From assembly GCA_037176885.1 (NCBI GenBank), contig JAWWNJ010000113.1, forward strand, positions 372,001 through 436,000: a DNA stretch of 64,000 bases. The letters are read 5' to 3'. Both the position numbers and the translations under genes were made by a program. Under the pieces are notes generated by a model, which saw nothing but the letters and a program-made list of their open reading frames with translations, ran no database searches and was not told where the DNA came from. Below are positions 39,780-53,685 of this stretch, piece by piece; position 1 is the first letter of the stretch, and each line of letters begins with the position of its first letter. The DNA comes from Favolaschia claudopus (taxonomy: Eukaryota > Basidiomycota > Agaricomycetes > Agaricales > Mycenaceae).

Positions 39780-40333
39780 TTGAAGAAAAAAGCTCGAGAA
39801 AGGCGCAGGGAATGTCGGGTCTAATTGACGAGTCGGAGGAGATGAAGGTGGAAACGTGGGAAAGAGTAACGCGGTCACGTGGGGATAACCTTCCCTGATC
39901 TCCCTGCCCTCGTACTCGTACCGAATCTATTTAGTTCAGTTGACAGTCAATTCTTAATATTGCGGCGGCTGAGACGGCAGGATTATAAAGCCAGCATTGT
40001 TGTTCAGCAGTTCCGATCATCTTGTTTGTCGGATGAGAACGCAGAGATCTGGAGGCTTCCTTCTCCCTACACGTTGAAGCATTCACCTATTATCAGACAA
40101 TTAGCTGAGGGTGCAAACATTTGTGCTCAGATAATTTAAGCAGCCGAGAGCCTACTTGTGTAGAAATTGAGATCAAAGGCTTTAATTTCCAGGAACCGTA
40201 GTGGAAATCTCGTTTAATTGACAAAGTAAACCCTGAGGAATATATCCCAACGAGAGCTCGTATCGATTGCACCAAAAGCTCCGGGACCAAAATAGGGCGA
40301 AAGAATGACTCGCAAATGAACTTAAAAACATAT

Positions 40334-40434
40334 TCCGAATCGGGGAATCGAACCCCGGGCTGCCGCGAATCGCGGTCGCAGGAATTTTCCCACGGTCTGA
40401 GAGGCGGCAATGTTAACCCCTACACCAATTCGGA
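40334..40434 (-). tRNA. tRNA-Glu(CTC) with an intron of about 30 nt
   Basis: The acceptor stem is TCCGAAT/ATTCGGA, the D region GTGTAGGGGTTAACAT, and the T arm CCGGGGTTCGATTCCCCG. The anticodon stem is GCCGC/GCGGC with loop CTCTCA, so the anticodon is CTC (Glu, codon GAG). About 30 nt between the base after the anticodon and the 3' half of the stem is the intron, at the canonical 37/38 site. The mature length would be about 71-72 nt. Confidence 0.88.
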
Positions 40435-40522
40435 GTTATTAAGTGTGCAGACGTGATTCATACATTCATGGTTTACGCTAGAACTAAGCGGAAGCTGAGC
40501 GAATCAAATTTGGTGGAATTTG

Positions 40523-40747
40523 AATCATTGCAAGAGAAGTTGATGTTATTATGGTTCATCAGAGCATGGAGGGTGAGCTGGAACACCATACATGGTGACC
40601 ATACAAGCGATAATGCTAACCCCTACACCAATTCGGAGTAATATGAAGTGTAAACGGACCCATACATGCTGAATCAAGTCCAGAACAATCATTGCAAGAG
40701 AAGTTGATGTTATTATGATTTATTACGGCATGGAGGGTGAGCTGGAC
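40523..40747. repeat. Diverged tandem duplication carrying a tRNA-Glu 5' half
   Basis: The 5' half of the neighbouring tRNA-Glu is repeated at 40612-40637 (minus), followed by AATATGAAGTG. The flanking blocks ATCATTGCAAGAGAAGTTGA and GCATGGAGGGTGAGCTGGA occur twice in the same order, near 40524/40563 and near 40688/40729. A segment containing half a tRNA and its upstream DNA was therefore copied in tandem and then diverged. The half-tRNA lacks the T arm and is not functional. Confidence 0.7.
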
Positions 40748-41067
40748 CATGATAGTACCATCCTGTATGTCCCACATTACCTACGATGCTCAAAGAGGAC
40801 CAGAATACGAGTAGAAAGTCGACAATACGGTGAAATTCAACCGTGGGAATATCTGAGTCAGGTTGAACTTGAGCCAATCTTAACAAGACTTGAAGCTAGC
40901 TTGAAGTGTTGTGCGTAAAGGGGGGTGATTTGGTGAAGGATAAAAAGTATCTGTGGCTTTGTTCACCATCCTTTGTCAAAAGTACGCAGAGAGTCTGGAT
41001 TGATTTTCCTCACGAAAGGCTATCAATTTGCCGATTCCTCAATGCCGGAGGCGAAATACGGTGACGG

Positions 41068-41508
41068 TCTAAGGTTGGACACGGGTCCACCCGCGGGTCC
41101 CAGACGCCGACCCGTACCCCTACCCGCAAGTACCGTACCCGTGGAAGACCCGACCCGTAAACCCGCACGGGTCACCCGCGGGTATGCGGCAGAGCTCTCG
41201 GCATCTTCCGGACAACCCAAAACGCTCATCAAATCACTGCTCGGCCCGTTTTGGACTCTTTTCCGATGACGAGAATCATACCAGGTAGCGGTCTCCCCCG
41301 TTTCGGCCGTTTCTAGGGTAGGGGCAGGCTGGGCGGCGTCGGTAAAGGCCTTAGCCGAGCTTCAGCCGAGCCTGCCGGGACTCACGGGTCTACCCGCGCG
41401 GGGGTACACGGTATCGAGCGGGTCTGCGAGGTGCTGACCCGTACCCGTACCCGCCAGACCCCGGGTACAAAACCGCGGGTAGACCCGGTACCCGTGTCCA
41501 TCCTTAGA
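41068..41508. mobile_element. GC-rich MITE of about 440 bp with inverted ends
   Basis: The ends are inverted copies, TCTAAGGTTGGACACGGG at the left and its near reverse complement ending CCTTAGA at 41508, with one or two mismatches. Subterminal DNA is packed with ACCCGTACCC and CCCGCGGGT words in both orientations, and the middle is unique. There is no coding capacity, and no target duplication is clear, so the ends may have decayed or be mis-set by a few bases. It lies beside a truncated ferric-reductase relic. Confidence 0.65.
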
Positions 41509-41589
41509 ACTTTCAAATACCATCCTAAGATCGTATCAGGCTGTAGATGTACATAAGTATCGTACAATCATGATTACCACGTCGAGAAA

Positions 41590-42044
41590 CAATGGCAACA
41601 CTCACTTCACCCTATCAAAGCTCACACCGTCGAGCGCTCCGACCGAAATGACATTCAAATCTTTTTGAAAGATGGACGTGCATACCGAGGCATACCGGAT
41701 ATGAGATTATTTTTCATGCCTAGCGCCGTCATCAGCGGTAATTGCGACCCTGTGATGTGCCCGCAGCGATTTGCCCAGTACTTTGGATCAGATTTCAGTC
41801 CTTTTGTGTTTGTAGCTGCGGGGATGAGATTAAAATTGGCATAAGATGAGACGGACACTAACATAGTAGACATACAGTTGATAAAGGTCCATATATAGAG
41901 GGCTGCGATGTATATAATCGCAAGGAGGAAGTCGGCTACATTGGATGTGTACAATGTCAGCACGCGCTTTGCGGGCGGTACGATCAGGGTCAGGTTTTTA
42001 CGGAGTTCATTGGAGTTAGAGCAAAAGCGGGGCAAAGCGAGCAT
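41590..42044 (-). pseudogene. Truncated ferric reductase transmembrane component
   Basis: Minus-strand exons read NVADFLLAIIYIAALYIWTF, then after an intron TNTKGLKSDPKYWANRCGHI with SQLPLMTALGMKNNLIS, then LDGVSFDRV. This matches the membrane core of fungal ferric/cupric-chelate reductases (usual form: FANRxGHIAASQLPL..LGxKNN..LTGVSxExLN). The heme-binding histidine helices and the FAD and NAD(P)H domains that should follow are absent: the next DNA is the MITE at 41068-41508 and then tRNA-derived repeats. The 5' part was not resolved either. I read it as a remnant. Confidence 0.6.
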
Positions 42045-42757
42045 GACGAGTCTTACTTATACAATAGCGTAAAGCGAAATTTTTGCGAGAAATTTTGATA
42101 TGGTGTGTTAGCTTCACAATCCGCCGCGTTCGAATTCGTTCAGGCAATACAGGTGTGTTCTTCAGGCTCCTGAAAGATACCCGCAATTTGAGATAGGGAA
42201 ACAGGCACCTCCGAATGACTTCGGGCTTGGTTCGGCAATTCCGTATGATATCTGTAAATGCATACAAGAACTTGAAGTTGTACGACCCTCAAAACCATCT
42301 GTGGATTTCTGCTTCGAGCAGAAAGTTTTGCGGAATGATATGTCATATGATGACGGCTCAGAGCAAAGTCTTTCAGGTGACTTGAGAGACGGTGGCTTTT
42401 CACAGTCTAGTTAAATCCCAACTCGAAATATTGAAGACGCTGAGAAATACGATATATATTTGAGAGAACGGCAATTGCGGTCCTTGTAAGTTGATATGTA
42501 TGAGTATGTTGGTTGGTGCGTACGCGTATAATTGTAGAACAAGTGCAAATTGGCTATGCTGTAACAAGAAAAAATCGTGGATGTTGATTGCAAGATTGGA
42601 ACGAAATGGATTGCGGTGGAGATGGAGACGGAGAACTAAGAATGATCATGCGACTTGGCAGTCCGAAAGCGACAGAACACTGGATAGCGGAGGAACCATA
42701 GATATCATGTGTGTTGTAGACGGAACCGAAGGTTGCTAGATTCGCCGAGAGCGCGAC

Positions 42758-44769
<2,012 letters not shown>

Positions 44770-46985
44770 AGTCTCTGAGGACTCGTTTGAGCTTATGGCC
44801 TCGTGAAAGGGTGGGCGATGGACGTGGGGCGGATCAGACCGATAGGTAATGTACTTATACCCTGGGTGATAGATTACCTAAGTATCGATGGACTTGTACC
44901 CATTTGTAGATGCAGCGAACGACTCACAAGATAGCCGGGAACGCTACGGGCGACGTTCCAGCCTCAAAGTAAATGGTTTGTAGAGTGGAGAAGAGAGAGT
45001 CTTCTTTTTCTAATTTATGCACAGCCACCGTCCCATGCCTTCATCAGAATTGCATCAGCGCTCACATCAGCTCTGAAATGGAATACTGCTGGTTGGCACG
45101 CTGACTGGATGGGTTTAAATTCGGATACAAAGAGGTTGACAAAAGGTCTCAGAAATCTAAGTCAAGATTGACTTGAATTTGAGTCCTGGCACTGTGCATT
45201 AATCAAATGACGAAAGGCACTCGTTTTTGTCCTCGGTCATTTGCCGCCCAATTAGCTATTGTCGCGCCTATAACAGGCTATCAACGTCCACCACCTTGGC
45301 AGGCGATCTCGGCCCCGCGCGATACGCGTGTCGCTCCTAAATTAGCAGGGTTCAGGAGCAGGTTCGTTAATTTGCTCAAAGCTTAGCAGAGACTGTCCAA
45401 CGTACCTGAACTGTAGCCATGACTGCCTGGAGAACCCCGGAGTTGGTCCGCCAAGTTGCGAATTCATCCAGTAGATTCGGGGTGAGCGTCGGGGAGATTA
45501 CGGGGCGATTTGACGAATGTTACAGACACGCTTAACAACGCCCGGGAAGCCGATGCTCTTCATTCCCGCGTATTTCCCATCCAGACCGCCTGTTCTCGCG
45601 CTGCCTCAACGCGCGAAAATGATAGACAGCGTATCGAGGGTAGGATGCAGGATTGTAAGGAGCTGACCTGGACCTCGCAAACTCAATCCCAATCCGACAT
45701 GTCTTGCTGCAATCCGGTCCTGAACTCTCAAGAATCTCCAATTCTACGCACCATGGACGATGAATGATGGCTATCAGAGCCTCTTTGGAGACTTCTGCCG
45801 ATGATGAATACGACGTTGTTCCCGGTGTTAGACTCTCACCGAATATGCTGCATCCAATCACTGCTGCTGTCTATGCCGGATGCGGTTGCTCAATATGTGA
45901 TTTTCCTCTTCGAAGATGGGCGGAATATTAGCGGATGCGTGGGTGAGATTGCGAAAGCAGACTAGGCCCGAATTCAAAAACGACTAGGCTTGATCCAATA
46001 CTGAATTGAATGAACAGATACTGCTGTTGAGATTCAAGGCGCTGCAAGATGTAAACGAACCGCACCGAGGATCGTCCCTTGTTGGGTTCGCTGAAACCGA
46101 AGACCCGCAATAGTAATTGCCCAACCGAGAAGTTCGCGAAGAGCGACGGAGCGCGCCGCCGAATGGCCCTGTTTCAGCCCAGGGATCATCACGACGTGCA
46201 AACAACAAGGTTGGAGCGGAAGCAAATGCTTATGCCAAGGACTCGGAGCCGAATTGACCAAGAACTTGAATTGACAAGAGTGCTAGAGCAACGAATGAGG
46301 TTCGGGCGGTCCCTTGGACTTGAGGAATAATTTCGCTTGAAATGGGCATCCAGATATCTGGTCAATATTCTTGAAATTCCTCAGTGGACCCTAGTGGACC
46401 GCGATAGACCGCGATCCGGCGGACGATGGTGGTTCAGGACAAGAATGTGGGGCTCCACGTGGAACCGATCACGGGCGGATCACCGATCAGTCGGTGATGC
46501 GTGAAGCAACTGGCTCAAATAAGAGAAGCTTAAAAATATTATTGAACTGTAGCCTATTCAAGTGAGACCGCATTGTTGACCAGAAATGCATGCGGGGATT
46601 CGCACACTGGCGCAGTGTTTCCAACTGTGCGGCCGTTCGAATTCTGATTTCAAGTTTTCAACTTGTTCGTACTAAGCTATCGTGAAAGGAATTGAGAGAA
46701 AGAGCTTTTGGAGAAGTTTTGGAGAAGTTTTGAGAGGCAAACCGATAGTATTTTCATTCATTTCCTCTCTACACGGTGTAACGTGTTCTACCGTGTTACG
46801 CCGCAAGAAGTTCAACCACGACCCACGTGCTGCGAATTTTTGATTCTTGAACGATCAAGAAACATTGACAAACAAGAAATTTTTCGTCCCGACGTTGGTT
46901 CTACTCGGACTCCACTTCACTCTCAGAACTGAACTGTACTGTCGGCTGGCAGACGTACCGAAGACTCGAGCAGCCTGCGGACGGA
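44770..46985. other. Intergenic region between CDK1 and the F-box gene
   Basis: About 2.2 kb between divergent genes. The left part should hold the CDK1 promoter. Frames at 45510-45861 and 45984-46330 show no domain or splice pattern. I see no RNA gene or transposon ends. Confidence 0.4.
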
Positions 46986-48704
46986 ATGGGTGATAGGACA
47001 ACGGCTGCCTTGCAGTGTTTGAGAAACGATGAGATTATGAGCCATATCCTCGCTTTCACGCCAAGTACTGACACGCTGAATGAATCCAAAGAGAACCAGG
47101 CGCTGTTAAATATCGCCCTGGTTTGCAGAGCATTCCGCGAACCTGCTCTCAACGAGTTATGGCGATCGTTGCACAGTTTCCTTCCACTATTGCGGCTGTT
47201 ATCGGCTCCTGGACAGGCTGGACTAATTTCTGGAACATATGTGAGTGAACGATGCTATAATTCATACTTGCGTCTTCATTCTGTAAATGGGATCAGGTCC
47301 TCGCCGGTCCGATTACTCAACATCGATGGGACAGATTCGACGACTATGCTCGGCGCGTCAAAGAATTATTTCTGTCTGCGTCTCCGGCAGCATATCTGAT
47401 AGAAAGCATTCGACCCGCCGTCGATCCATCCGTTTATCTTCGTATCGCTCGCGAGCACGCTGGACCGATCTTACCTCGCCTTCGGGAATTATTCTGTTTC
47501 CCTCTTAGGCCTGAATCCGTCATTTTCCTCTCTCCTTCTCTTCGCACCATCGGCTTCCAGGGTCTGAGTGCCAGTCTGACCTGTACGCTCCTCGCTGCTC
47601 TTCCTTCGGAAGCAGCAAATGTGAAGGATCTAAGGGTCGAGTCGACGGGCCCTTTCGACCACTTGATTAGTTCTTGCGTCACCCAATTGCGCACCTTGGA
47701 GGAACTCACCCTGAACCTGAACAACGCGCCCCTATCCGAATATGCGTGGATGCACGAAATTCTGGCTACTTTCGGTCTACAATCCCTCTTTATCACCGGA
47801 TCCGATCAGTGGGAAGGCGAACTTTCAAACTACAACTTCCAAAGCGGATTTTCGGAGTTGCAGACTTTGGGTATTGAGGGTGGTTTTAGATTCATCGACT
47901 CAACAATCTCATCTATTCTTTCCCGCGATCTTTCAAAAATTACGGTTAACTGCAGCCATGACGCGTTGGTGTCAGAAGGCACATCGGGGTGGAAACCCTT
48001 GATCAACGTCATTTTCCCGCGCGAATGGGATTCATTAACCCACATTTCCCTGGACCTACATCATTCCACCACTCCAACCGACGATATCAACATTCTTCTC
48101 AGCGTTATCAAGCACCTGCGTTTGCGCATATTCTCTTTGATGCGTTACGCGCCGATGTGCATTTCGGATGCGGACATTGATAAATTCGCTCGACGATGCC
48201 CCTTGGCCGAACAGGTAACATTCACGTCCGGTGAACAGGATGCAAACACTGCCCCCATCTCTGGCCTGTCTCGCATCTCTCGCACGGCACTGTTCTGCCC
48301 TGCAAGTGGTTCAATTATCGCTAAATATTCCGGACAATCTCACGCGCAGCACGTCGCCAGAGACCTACAATAATAATGTTCGCTTTTTCTTCCCATCGTT
48401 CATCATTTTGGAGCAGCTCAGTGCCGAAAAAATCCTCGGGGTTGCGAGATACCTGGACCAACTCTTCCCTCGTCTAGAGCGCGTCGTTTCCTGGGAGATG
48501 CCCGGAGCTGTATACTGCAGAAAGATAGAGACATTCGTAAGACAGCTTCAAGCGGCCCGAGCAGAGGTAAAGTTTTGGTCCGTTCCCGACATCCGAGTGG
48601 CTGATGATTGGACGGAAAATCTCAGGAAGACTTCGATAGTGAATGAGAAGGGATTTTACAGCTCGGCTGAATGTTTTGTTTTGTTAGAAATTAGAACGGC
48701 CTAA
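46986..48704 (+). CDS. F-box-type/leucine-rich protein with an apparent frameshift
   Basis: The N-terminal part (LRNDEIMSHILAF, then IALVCRAFREPALNELWRSL) is the F-box-like opening of Agaricomycete F-box proteins, which usually act in SCF ubiquitin ligases. A 56-nt intron (47241-47296) joins exon 1 to VLAGPITQHRWDRFDDYA. A long leucine-rich body follows to ARRCPLAEQVTF near 48225. The protein then continues in a different frame (PSLACLASLARHCSALQVVQ to the stop at 48704), with the switch near 48240-48270. It is either a one-base indel or a 76-nt intron (GTGAACAGG...TGCAAG, 48231-48306), which would keep phase but remove a family-like segment. I favour the indel, so the gene may be inactive or the base miscalled. 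Confidence 0.72.
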
Positions 48705-49266
48705 ATTCCGCGGTTGATAGTCACTGAAGTTTCAATTGCGAATATCATTGTACATGTCTCATGTTTCTCAGCTGCACATATCTGCTTACCTCGCTAGTAG
48801 CCTCCATAACTGTTAGAACAATTGTCAATGTCGAATAGGTCAGATGGACGCTACGACATCTTTGTGGGAAGTCAGTTGAACCTGCACCGTGCAACCAATC
48901 CATAAAATCTGAAACCGAAATTACTTCGAATTATTGTTTGAGACTGTCAATTGCAACTCCCCTAAAGAGATTTATTCAACATATCATCTTACTGGTGCTG
49001 AGTGGCTTACAGTCCCGAACTTCCGATCAATGCAAGAGACAAAATCAAAGTTCAACCGAATTCGAACCGTGGGATCCATCAATCAGCCTTTAAGTTTTAG
49101 ACACTTTCACCCAAAGTTGAGTCCCAGTCGTACGCAGATCGATTGTTATGTCGAGTACTGGATTATCTTTGACTTGGGTGTACAGATACGGGGAAATGGG
49201 CATGATATTCAGGTACAATCAGAAACAACATATTGATCGAGTGCAGTTTGTTCTCATTCTTCCTGC
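48705..49266. other. Convergent spacer between F-box and SRA genes
   Basis: This is 3' flanking DNA of two convergent genes. One 100-codon frame (48934-49236) has no recognisable feature. Nothing else was seen. Confidence 0.4.
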
Positions 49267-50274
49267 TCAATAGAACAGCATATTTCTCTTCTCAAGTTGA
49301 GGCTGCCCAGGAAGACGCTGTAAATCATAGTTGGTAATTTTTTGATTCAGATCCAAGAATACGCACCACAAAGCGAAATTGGCAAATATTGAATCCAGAA
49401 CACCCTTTACCCAAGGTAGCCTGGTTTTATTGTTGCTGAATCAAAACAACAAAAGGGAATGTGCAGTCTTACCTCAGTAACAGTGTATAATCCATCATAC
49501 CGATAACTATGGATTTTACATTAGGAGCAAACCAACCGAGATGTGCATGCTTACCCTTGTGCCGGAGCCCATGCACTGTTGGGATTGGCACCACGGATGA
49601 CCCGGACAGGTTTTCCGTTCTTTGAGGACTCCTTTGTTTTTATACTTGAACAACTGTAGATAAGAATTGAATTAATTGAACATACTTCAAGTGCCGAGTT
49701 GTGCGGGTGCGACATGCTTTGATCTCTAACTTGCGGACCGGCTGACTAGAATTGAATGAACAGCAGGCCATTTTAAGGTGCAAAATACATACTCCAAATG
49801 CAGAATTGTCTTTCCCCCCTTTCAAAATTCAATTGAGCATATATTGTTCATGGAGCAATTGAAAATGCTACCTGTCCCGATATACACACTGAGAAAAGCA
49901 AACATTGAATCAGCTTTCTCCTCTAGTTGAGTCTTAGTAGAAGACCAACAATGTGTCACCCTCATCATTGTCATCTTCATAGCCACCGGAAAGGACAATC
50001 GAGTATGCACCAGCTTTAGAGCCGCTGATTCCTGCTGTAAGGCCAAGGTGCATGCCAGCTTGGTGGCATTCACGTCTTCGAAAAATTTCAGTAAGCATTC
50101 AGGCATCCTTGTTGAAAACACAAAGCAAAATCCTAACCGGGATTTGAATACAGTACCAACTTGAATTCCTGGTAGCGCGCCATATTTTGGTTGCACCTTG
50201 ACAGTGTTCACCTCTTTGCGAGGCTTTGACTTTGGAAGCATGCTTTCTTCAGGGTAGAGTTCTTTGTTATCCAT
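49267..50274 (-). CDS. Stand-alone SRA/YDG-domain protein (UHRF-like methyl-cytosine reader)
   Basis: SRA domains flip and bind 5-methylcytosine or 5-hydroxymethylcytosine, as in UHRF1 and SUVH proteins. Eight exons, all in phase, give 211 residues: 50274-50138, 50075-49950, 49888-49872, 49818-49793, 49745-49555, 49506-49473, 49420-49367 and 49317-49267. Domain blocks in order are YGALPGIQVGTVFKSRRECH, GLTAGISGSKAGAYSIVLSG, the diagnostic GGYEDDNDEGDTFVYIGTGG, AGPQVRDQSMSHPHNSALE, GKPVRVIRG, YRYDGLYTVTEATLGKG and FRFVRLPGQPQLE. Exon 3 is 17 nt. There is no RING, Tudor, PHD or SET domain: about 30 basic/charged residues precede SRA and the protein ends just after it. About 15 extra residues separate ALE from GKPVRV; they stay in frame and may be an insertion. 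The locus is intact. Binding to modified cytosine is inferred. Confidence 0.85.
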
Positions 50275-52119
50275 AAAGCGACGGCGACTGGAAGATAATT
50301 AGAATGGTGCATAAGATTTTGTTCTTCCAGTATAATTTGAGAAATAAGCTTACAATTCTTCCATGCCCATTGTCGTTGAAGGGGGGTGAAACTTGGGTGA
50401 AACAGGCTTGAGCATAAGAAAAAGTCGCGTAAGTCACGGTTTCACGTGATATGTCACACCGCGTACATGGCAATGGATGTTGCAAGGATGTAGGTTGTGA
50501 GTGAGTTGTTTGTAACAAGGGCTCAAGAGAAACAGCTCTTTAGAAAATTTTTCTTGATCTAGTAGTTAAAAGGCAAGTGGGGGAAAGACAAGGAGGGAAA
50601 TCTGGGAAAACCTCTCTTTATACTGTGGCTCGGAACCGGTGAGTCATGACCACATGGCCAGCTGACATGAAAAACACATGTTTCTTGTTAAATAAAGCTT
50701 GGCAGCAGACCAGATAATTAAATGGGGAAATGTTCGGCATGAAAAGGGCTTCAAGAGGAGTAGATTCCAATTGACTCAGTCTTGGACAAGACAAGGGCGG
50801 GGGAACGGAATGCTGAGAAGAGGAGGATAATAAAACTGAAATGGAACCTGAGGGGATACACAATGCTGCCCTGTAACGTGGACAGAACAGAAAAAACGAA
50901 ATTGAGACCTTTTGAAGGAAATGGAACCTTGATCGTGATAAACCCGCCCATGCAGCCAGACATGTGCGGAATGAAATAGCGGCGAGTGGATCTATGCACA
51001 GACCACTGTGAGACACAGGACGAGGAGAACATGTTCCAAATATGTGCCGTTCAGCTTACTTCGAATATTCCCTGTCGACCAATTTGACCGATTGTCCAGA
51101 AGGAATCAAGAAACAAGAGATTAGGTTTTTACGACGGCGGTCAGTTTCAAACGGCCGCACTGCACGGTAAGAGCAAACTCCTTAACCACAACCTCACCAT
51201 AAGGAGACATCGCAAATATATCTCGAGAGTTTCGGGGATGATACACACTGGCGATGGCAAAAGCGAAGGGGAATGAGAGCCCGCAAACCAATACAAAGAG
51301 GAAAAATGAGGCAAGATAGGAAGCCGCAACCTGCATTTACGGCTGCGTGGCCTAGCGATGAAGTACGAGATAGAATGAGAAGACGACGATGCGGTTCGTT
51401 GGTTGAAGGAGAGAATCATGATGCGACAGACTGCGACAGACCGAAGCACAGAGCAATAAAAAATCAATGGGCCAGAGAGAACGGTAAGCTCGAAGCGGAG
51501 AAGCGAAGGAGAGCTTGATGCCGTCTGAGAAGCTTCCAGCTGAAAATGGCATCATCGGTCAAAGCGTACGTTCGTGACAGAGGCATCGAATTGAGCTCTT
51601 CGGGCTAGACATAGAAGTAGCTAAAAAAGGACTCGAGTGGACGTCTGAAAAGGAAAGCAGAATTGATGTGCCGCCGAGTCATCTCCTCTGAATCGGAACC
51701 CCGCGAAACTCATACCGGCGAGTCGGACGCAGAGCTGCGATGAGAGGTAGGCAGACTCGGATGTGTAGTGGAAGATATAGTGGCAGTCCCGCTAGCCAAA
51801 CGTGTTTGCGCTTCTATGAGCGCGCATGCCCCGCTGTGAGTCGATGAGAGAAGTCGTAGAAGTCGTGGTCTGGAGGAAAGAGCGATGCACGATTTGGCGC
51901 ATCAGTTGCCGCCGAAGGTTGCCGGCAATTTTGATGGTCGATACTTTTCGCACCTCCTCTTTGCCTCCTGTGGTGCCCTACCGTTTTCCGCTCAGAGAGC
52001 TGAGATAATCAAAGTAAGTAATAGTGCTCATCGTCGATGAATTTTGTGCTTTACTTAATCATAAGTACTACTTATCCTCAAACCTTATCTGTAAAAAAAA
52101 ATCAAAGAACCTTTTTCCC
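50275..52119. other. Intergenic region, no gene recognised
   Basis: About 1.8 kb. A 71-codon minus frame at 51121-51336 begins with a hydrophobic, signal-like stretch (ASYLASFFLFVLVCGLSFPF) but has no homology I can name, no splice context and a weak start. Other frames overlap each other on both strands. The left part holds the SRA gene promoter. Confidence 0.35.
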
Positions 52120-53685
52120 TCACGCAAACACCTTCTTCCAAACCCACAGACTCGTCGTATTCGTGAACTTCTTCATCCCCTCAACCCCCCACTCAACCCC
52201 AATCCCGCTCTCCTTGTGGCCCCCAAACGGCACATTGGGAGCGACGTCGAAGTGACTGTTAACCCACACACTCCCGGCACTCAGCCTCCGCGCAATTCTC
52301 TCTGCGCGCTCCAAGTCCTTGGCCCACACGGAAGCGCCGAGCCCCGTCTTCAATCCGTTCGCCCGATCGATGACTTCGTCCTCGTCAGACCATTTGAGAA
52401 GAGGCACGATAGGCCCGAATGGCTCCTCCACGACAATACGCGAGTCGTCCGGCGGGTTATCGATGATAGCGGGCTCGATGAAATAGCCCTTGCTGTCGCC
52501 GCGCGCCTTGCCTTGGAGGGCGGCGGTCCACCCACACTTGTCGATGTCCGCATACATGTCTTTGACGAATTTGAATCTGTTCATGACTGTCAGCCGGCGA
52601 GTCGAATGAAGGGTACCGTGGAAGATCATACTCACTGCATGGCATTCTGCACCGGCCCCACAACCACCCCCGGCTCGAACCCTCCACCGGTCTTGACATG
52701 GTTCCTTGTGAACTCGACCATCGCATCGCGGAACTCGTCGTATATCTTCTCATGCACATAGATCCGCTTCGCGCACATGCAGATCTGGCCAGAATTCAAG
52801 AACGCCATCATGGTAATCTTTGGCAGGCATTTCGGAATATCGACGTCCTCGCACACGATAGCGGCGTCGTTGCCCCCGAGCTCAAGCACATAGCGCTTGA
52901 GAGTCTTAGCGCAGCTCGCCGCTACGCGCTTCCCGGTCTCGATGGAGCCAGTGAAGGTGATCATGTCGATACCAGGGTGCTCAGTCATCCACGGACCGAG
53001 ATCGTCGCCGCCGCTCAGGACTTGAAAGACACCAGGGGGGAAGATGCCCATCGCCAGTTCCCCGAGTTTGAGGTCGCAATAAGGAGTGAATGGAGACGGC
53101 TTCATAATGAGTGTGTTCCCTGTCAAGAGCGCGGGCCCAACCTTCCCAAGACCCAGAAGGACCGGCCAATTCCACGGGACGATGGCACCGCACACCCCAA
53201 TCGGCACACGAGTCAGATATATCGTCCGCTCCTCGTTATCGTCCAGCACCTCATCCTTGAGCTCCAGAGTAGCGAAAGTGCGCAACCACTGGACCGTCAA
53301 CCCGACCTCCGTATTCGCGAGATCGATAGGCTTTCCCTGCTCCATCGTCAGAAGCTTCCCGAGCTCGTCCTTGTTAGCCTCGATCGCATCTGCCCAGCGC
53401 AGCACGAGCTTCGCCCGCTCGTCGAAAGACGTCTTGGACCACGTCTTGAAGGCCTCGCGCGCGTGACCGACGGCGGCGTCCAACGCGTCTTTGGTGGCGA
53501 CGGGGACCTCGTACAGGGCTTCGCCCGTGGCGGGATCGATGGAGTGTCGCGTTGCTTGTGTGGACACGAACTTCCCGTTGATGATGTTCCCCGGGTAGCT
53601 CTACGCCAGTGGGTCGTGTTAGCATTGACAGCCATGCACACGAAGTCGTCGGGCAACAGACCTTGATATCGAATTGCGCAGCCAT
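52120..53685 (-). CDS. Aldehyde dehydrogenase (NAD(P)+-dependent, ALDH superfamily)
   Basis: This enzyme oxidises aldehydes to acids. Three exons, 53685-53662 (MAAQFDIK), 53600-52636 and 52576-52120, give 481 residues, typical of the superfamily. Motifs are PWNWPVLLGLGKVGPALLTG (cofactor side), ITFTGSIETGKRV (nucleotide loop), LELGGND (general-base Glu), and NSGQICMCAKRIYVHE with the catalytic Cys. EEPFGPIVPLLKW and WVNSHFDVAPNVPFGGHKES follow near the C-terminus. It resembles the fungal AldA-like/betaine-aldehyde-like group, with MC after the catalytic Cys. The gene is compact and GC-rich, and no defect is seen. The substrate is not predictable. Confidence 0.93.

Noticed and set aside
51121..51336. 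Short minus-strand frame with a signal-like hydrophobic start
   Set aside because: No family match, no splice context, overlaps other frames, and composition is like the surrounding non-coding DNA.
52698..53666. 322-codon plus-strand frame across the aldehyde dehydrogenase
   Set aside because: It is antisense to the well-supported ALDH exon; long antisense frames are expected from its GC-rich third positions.
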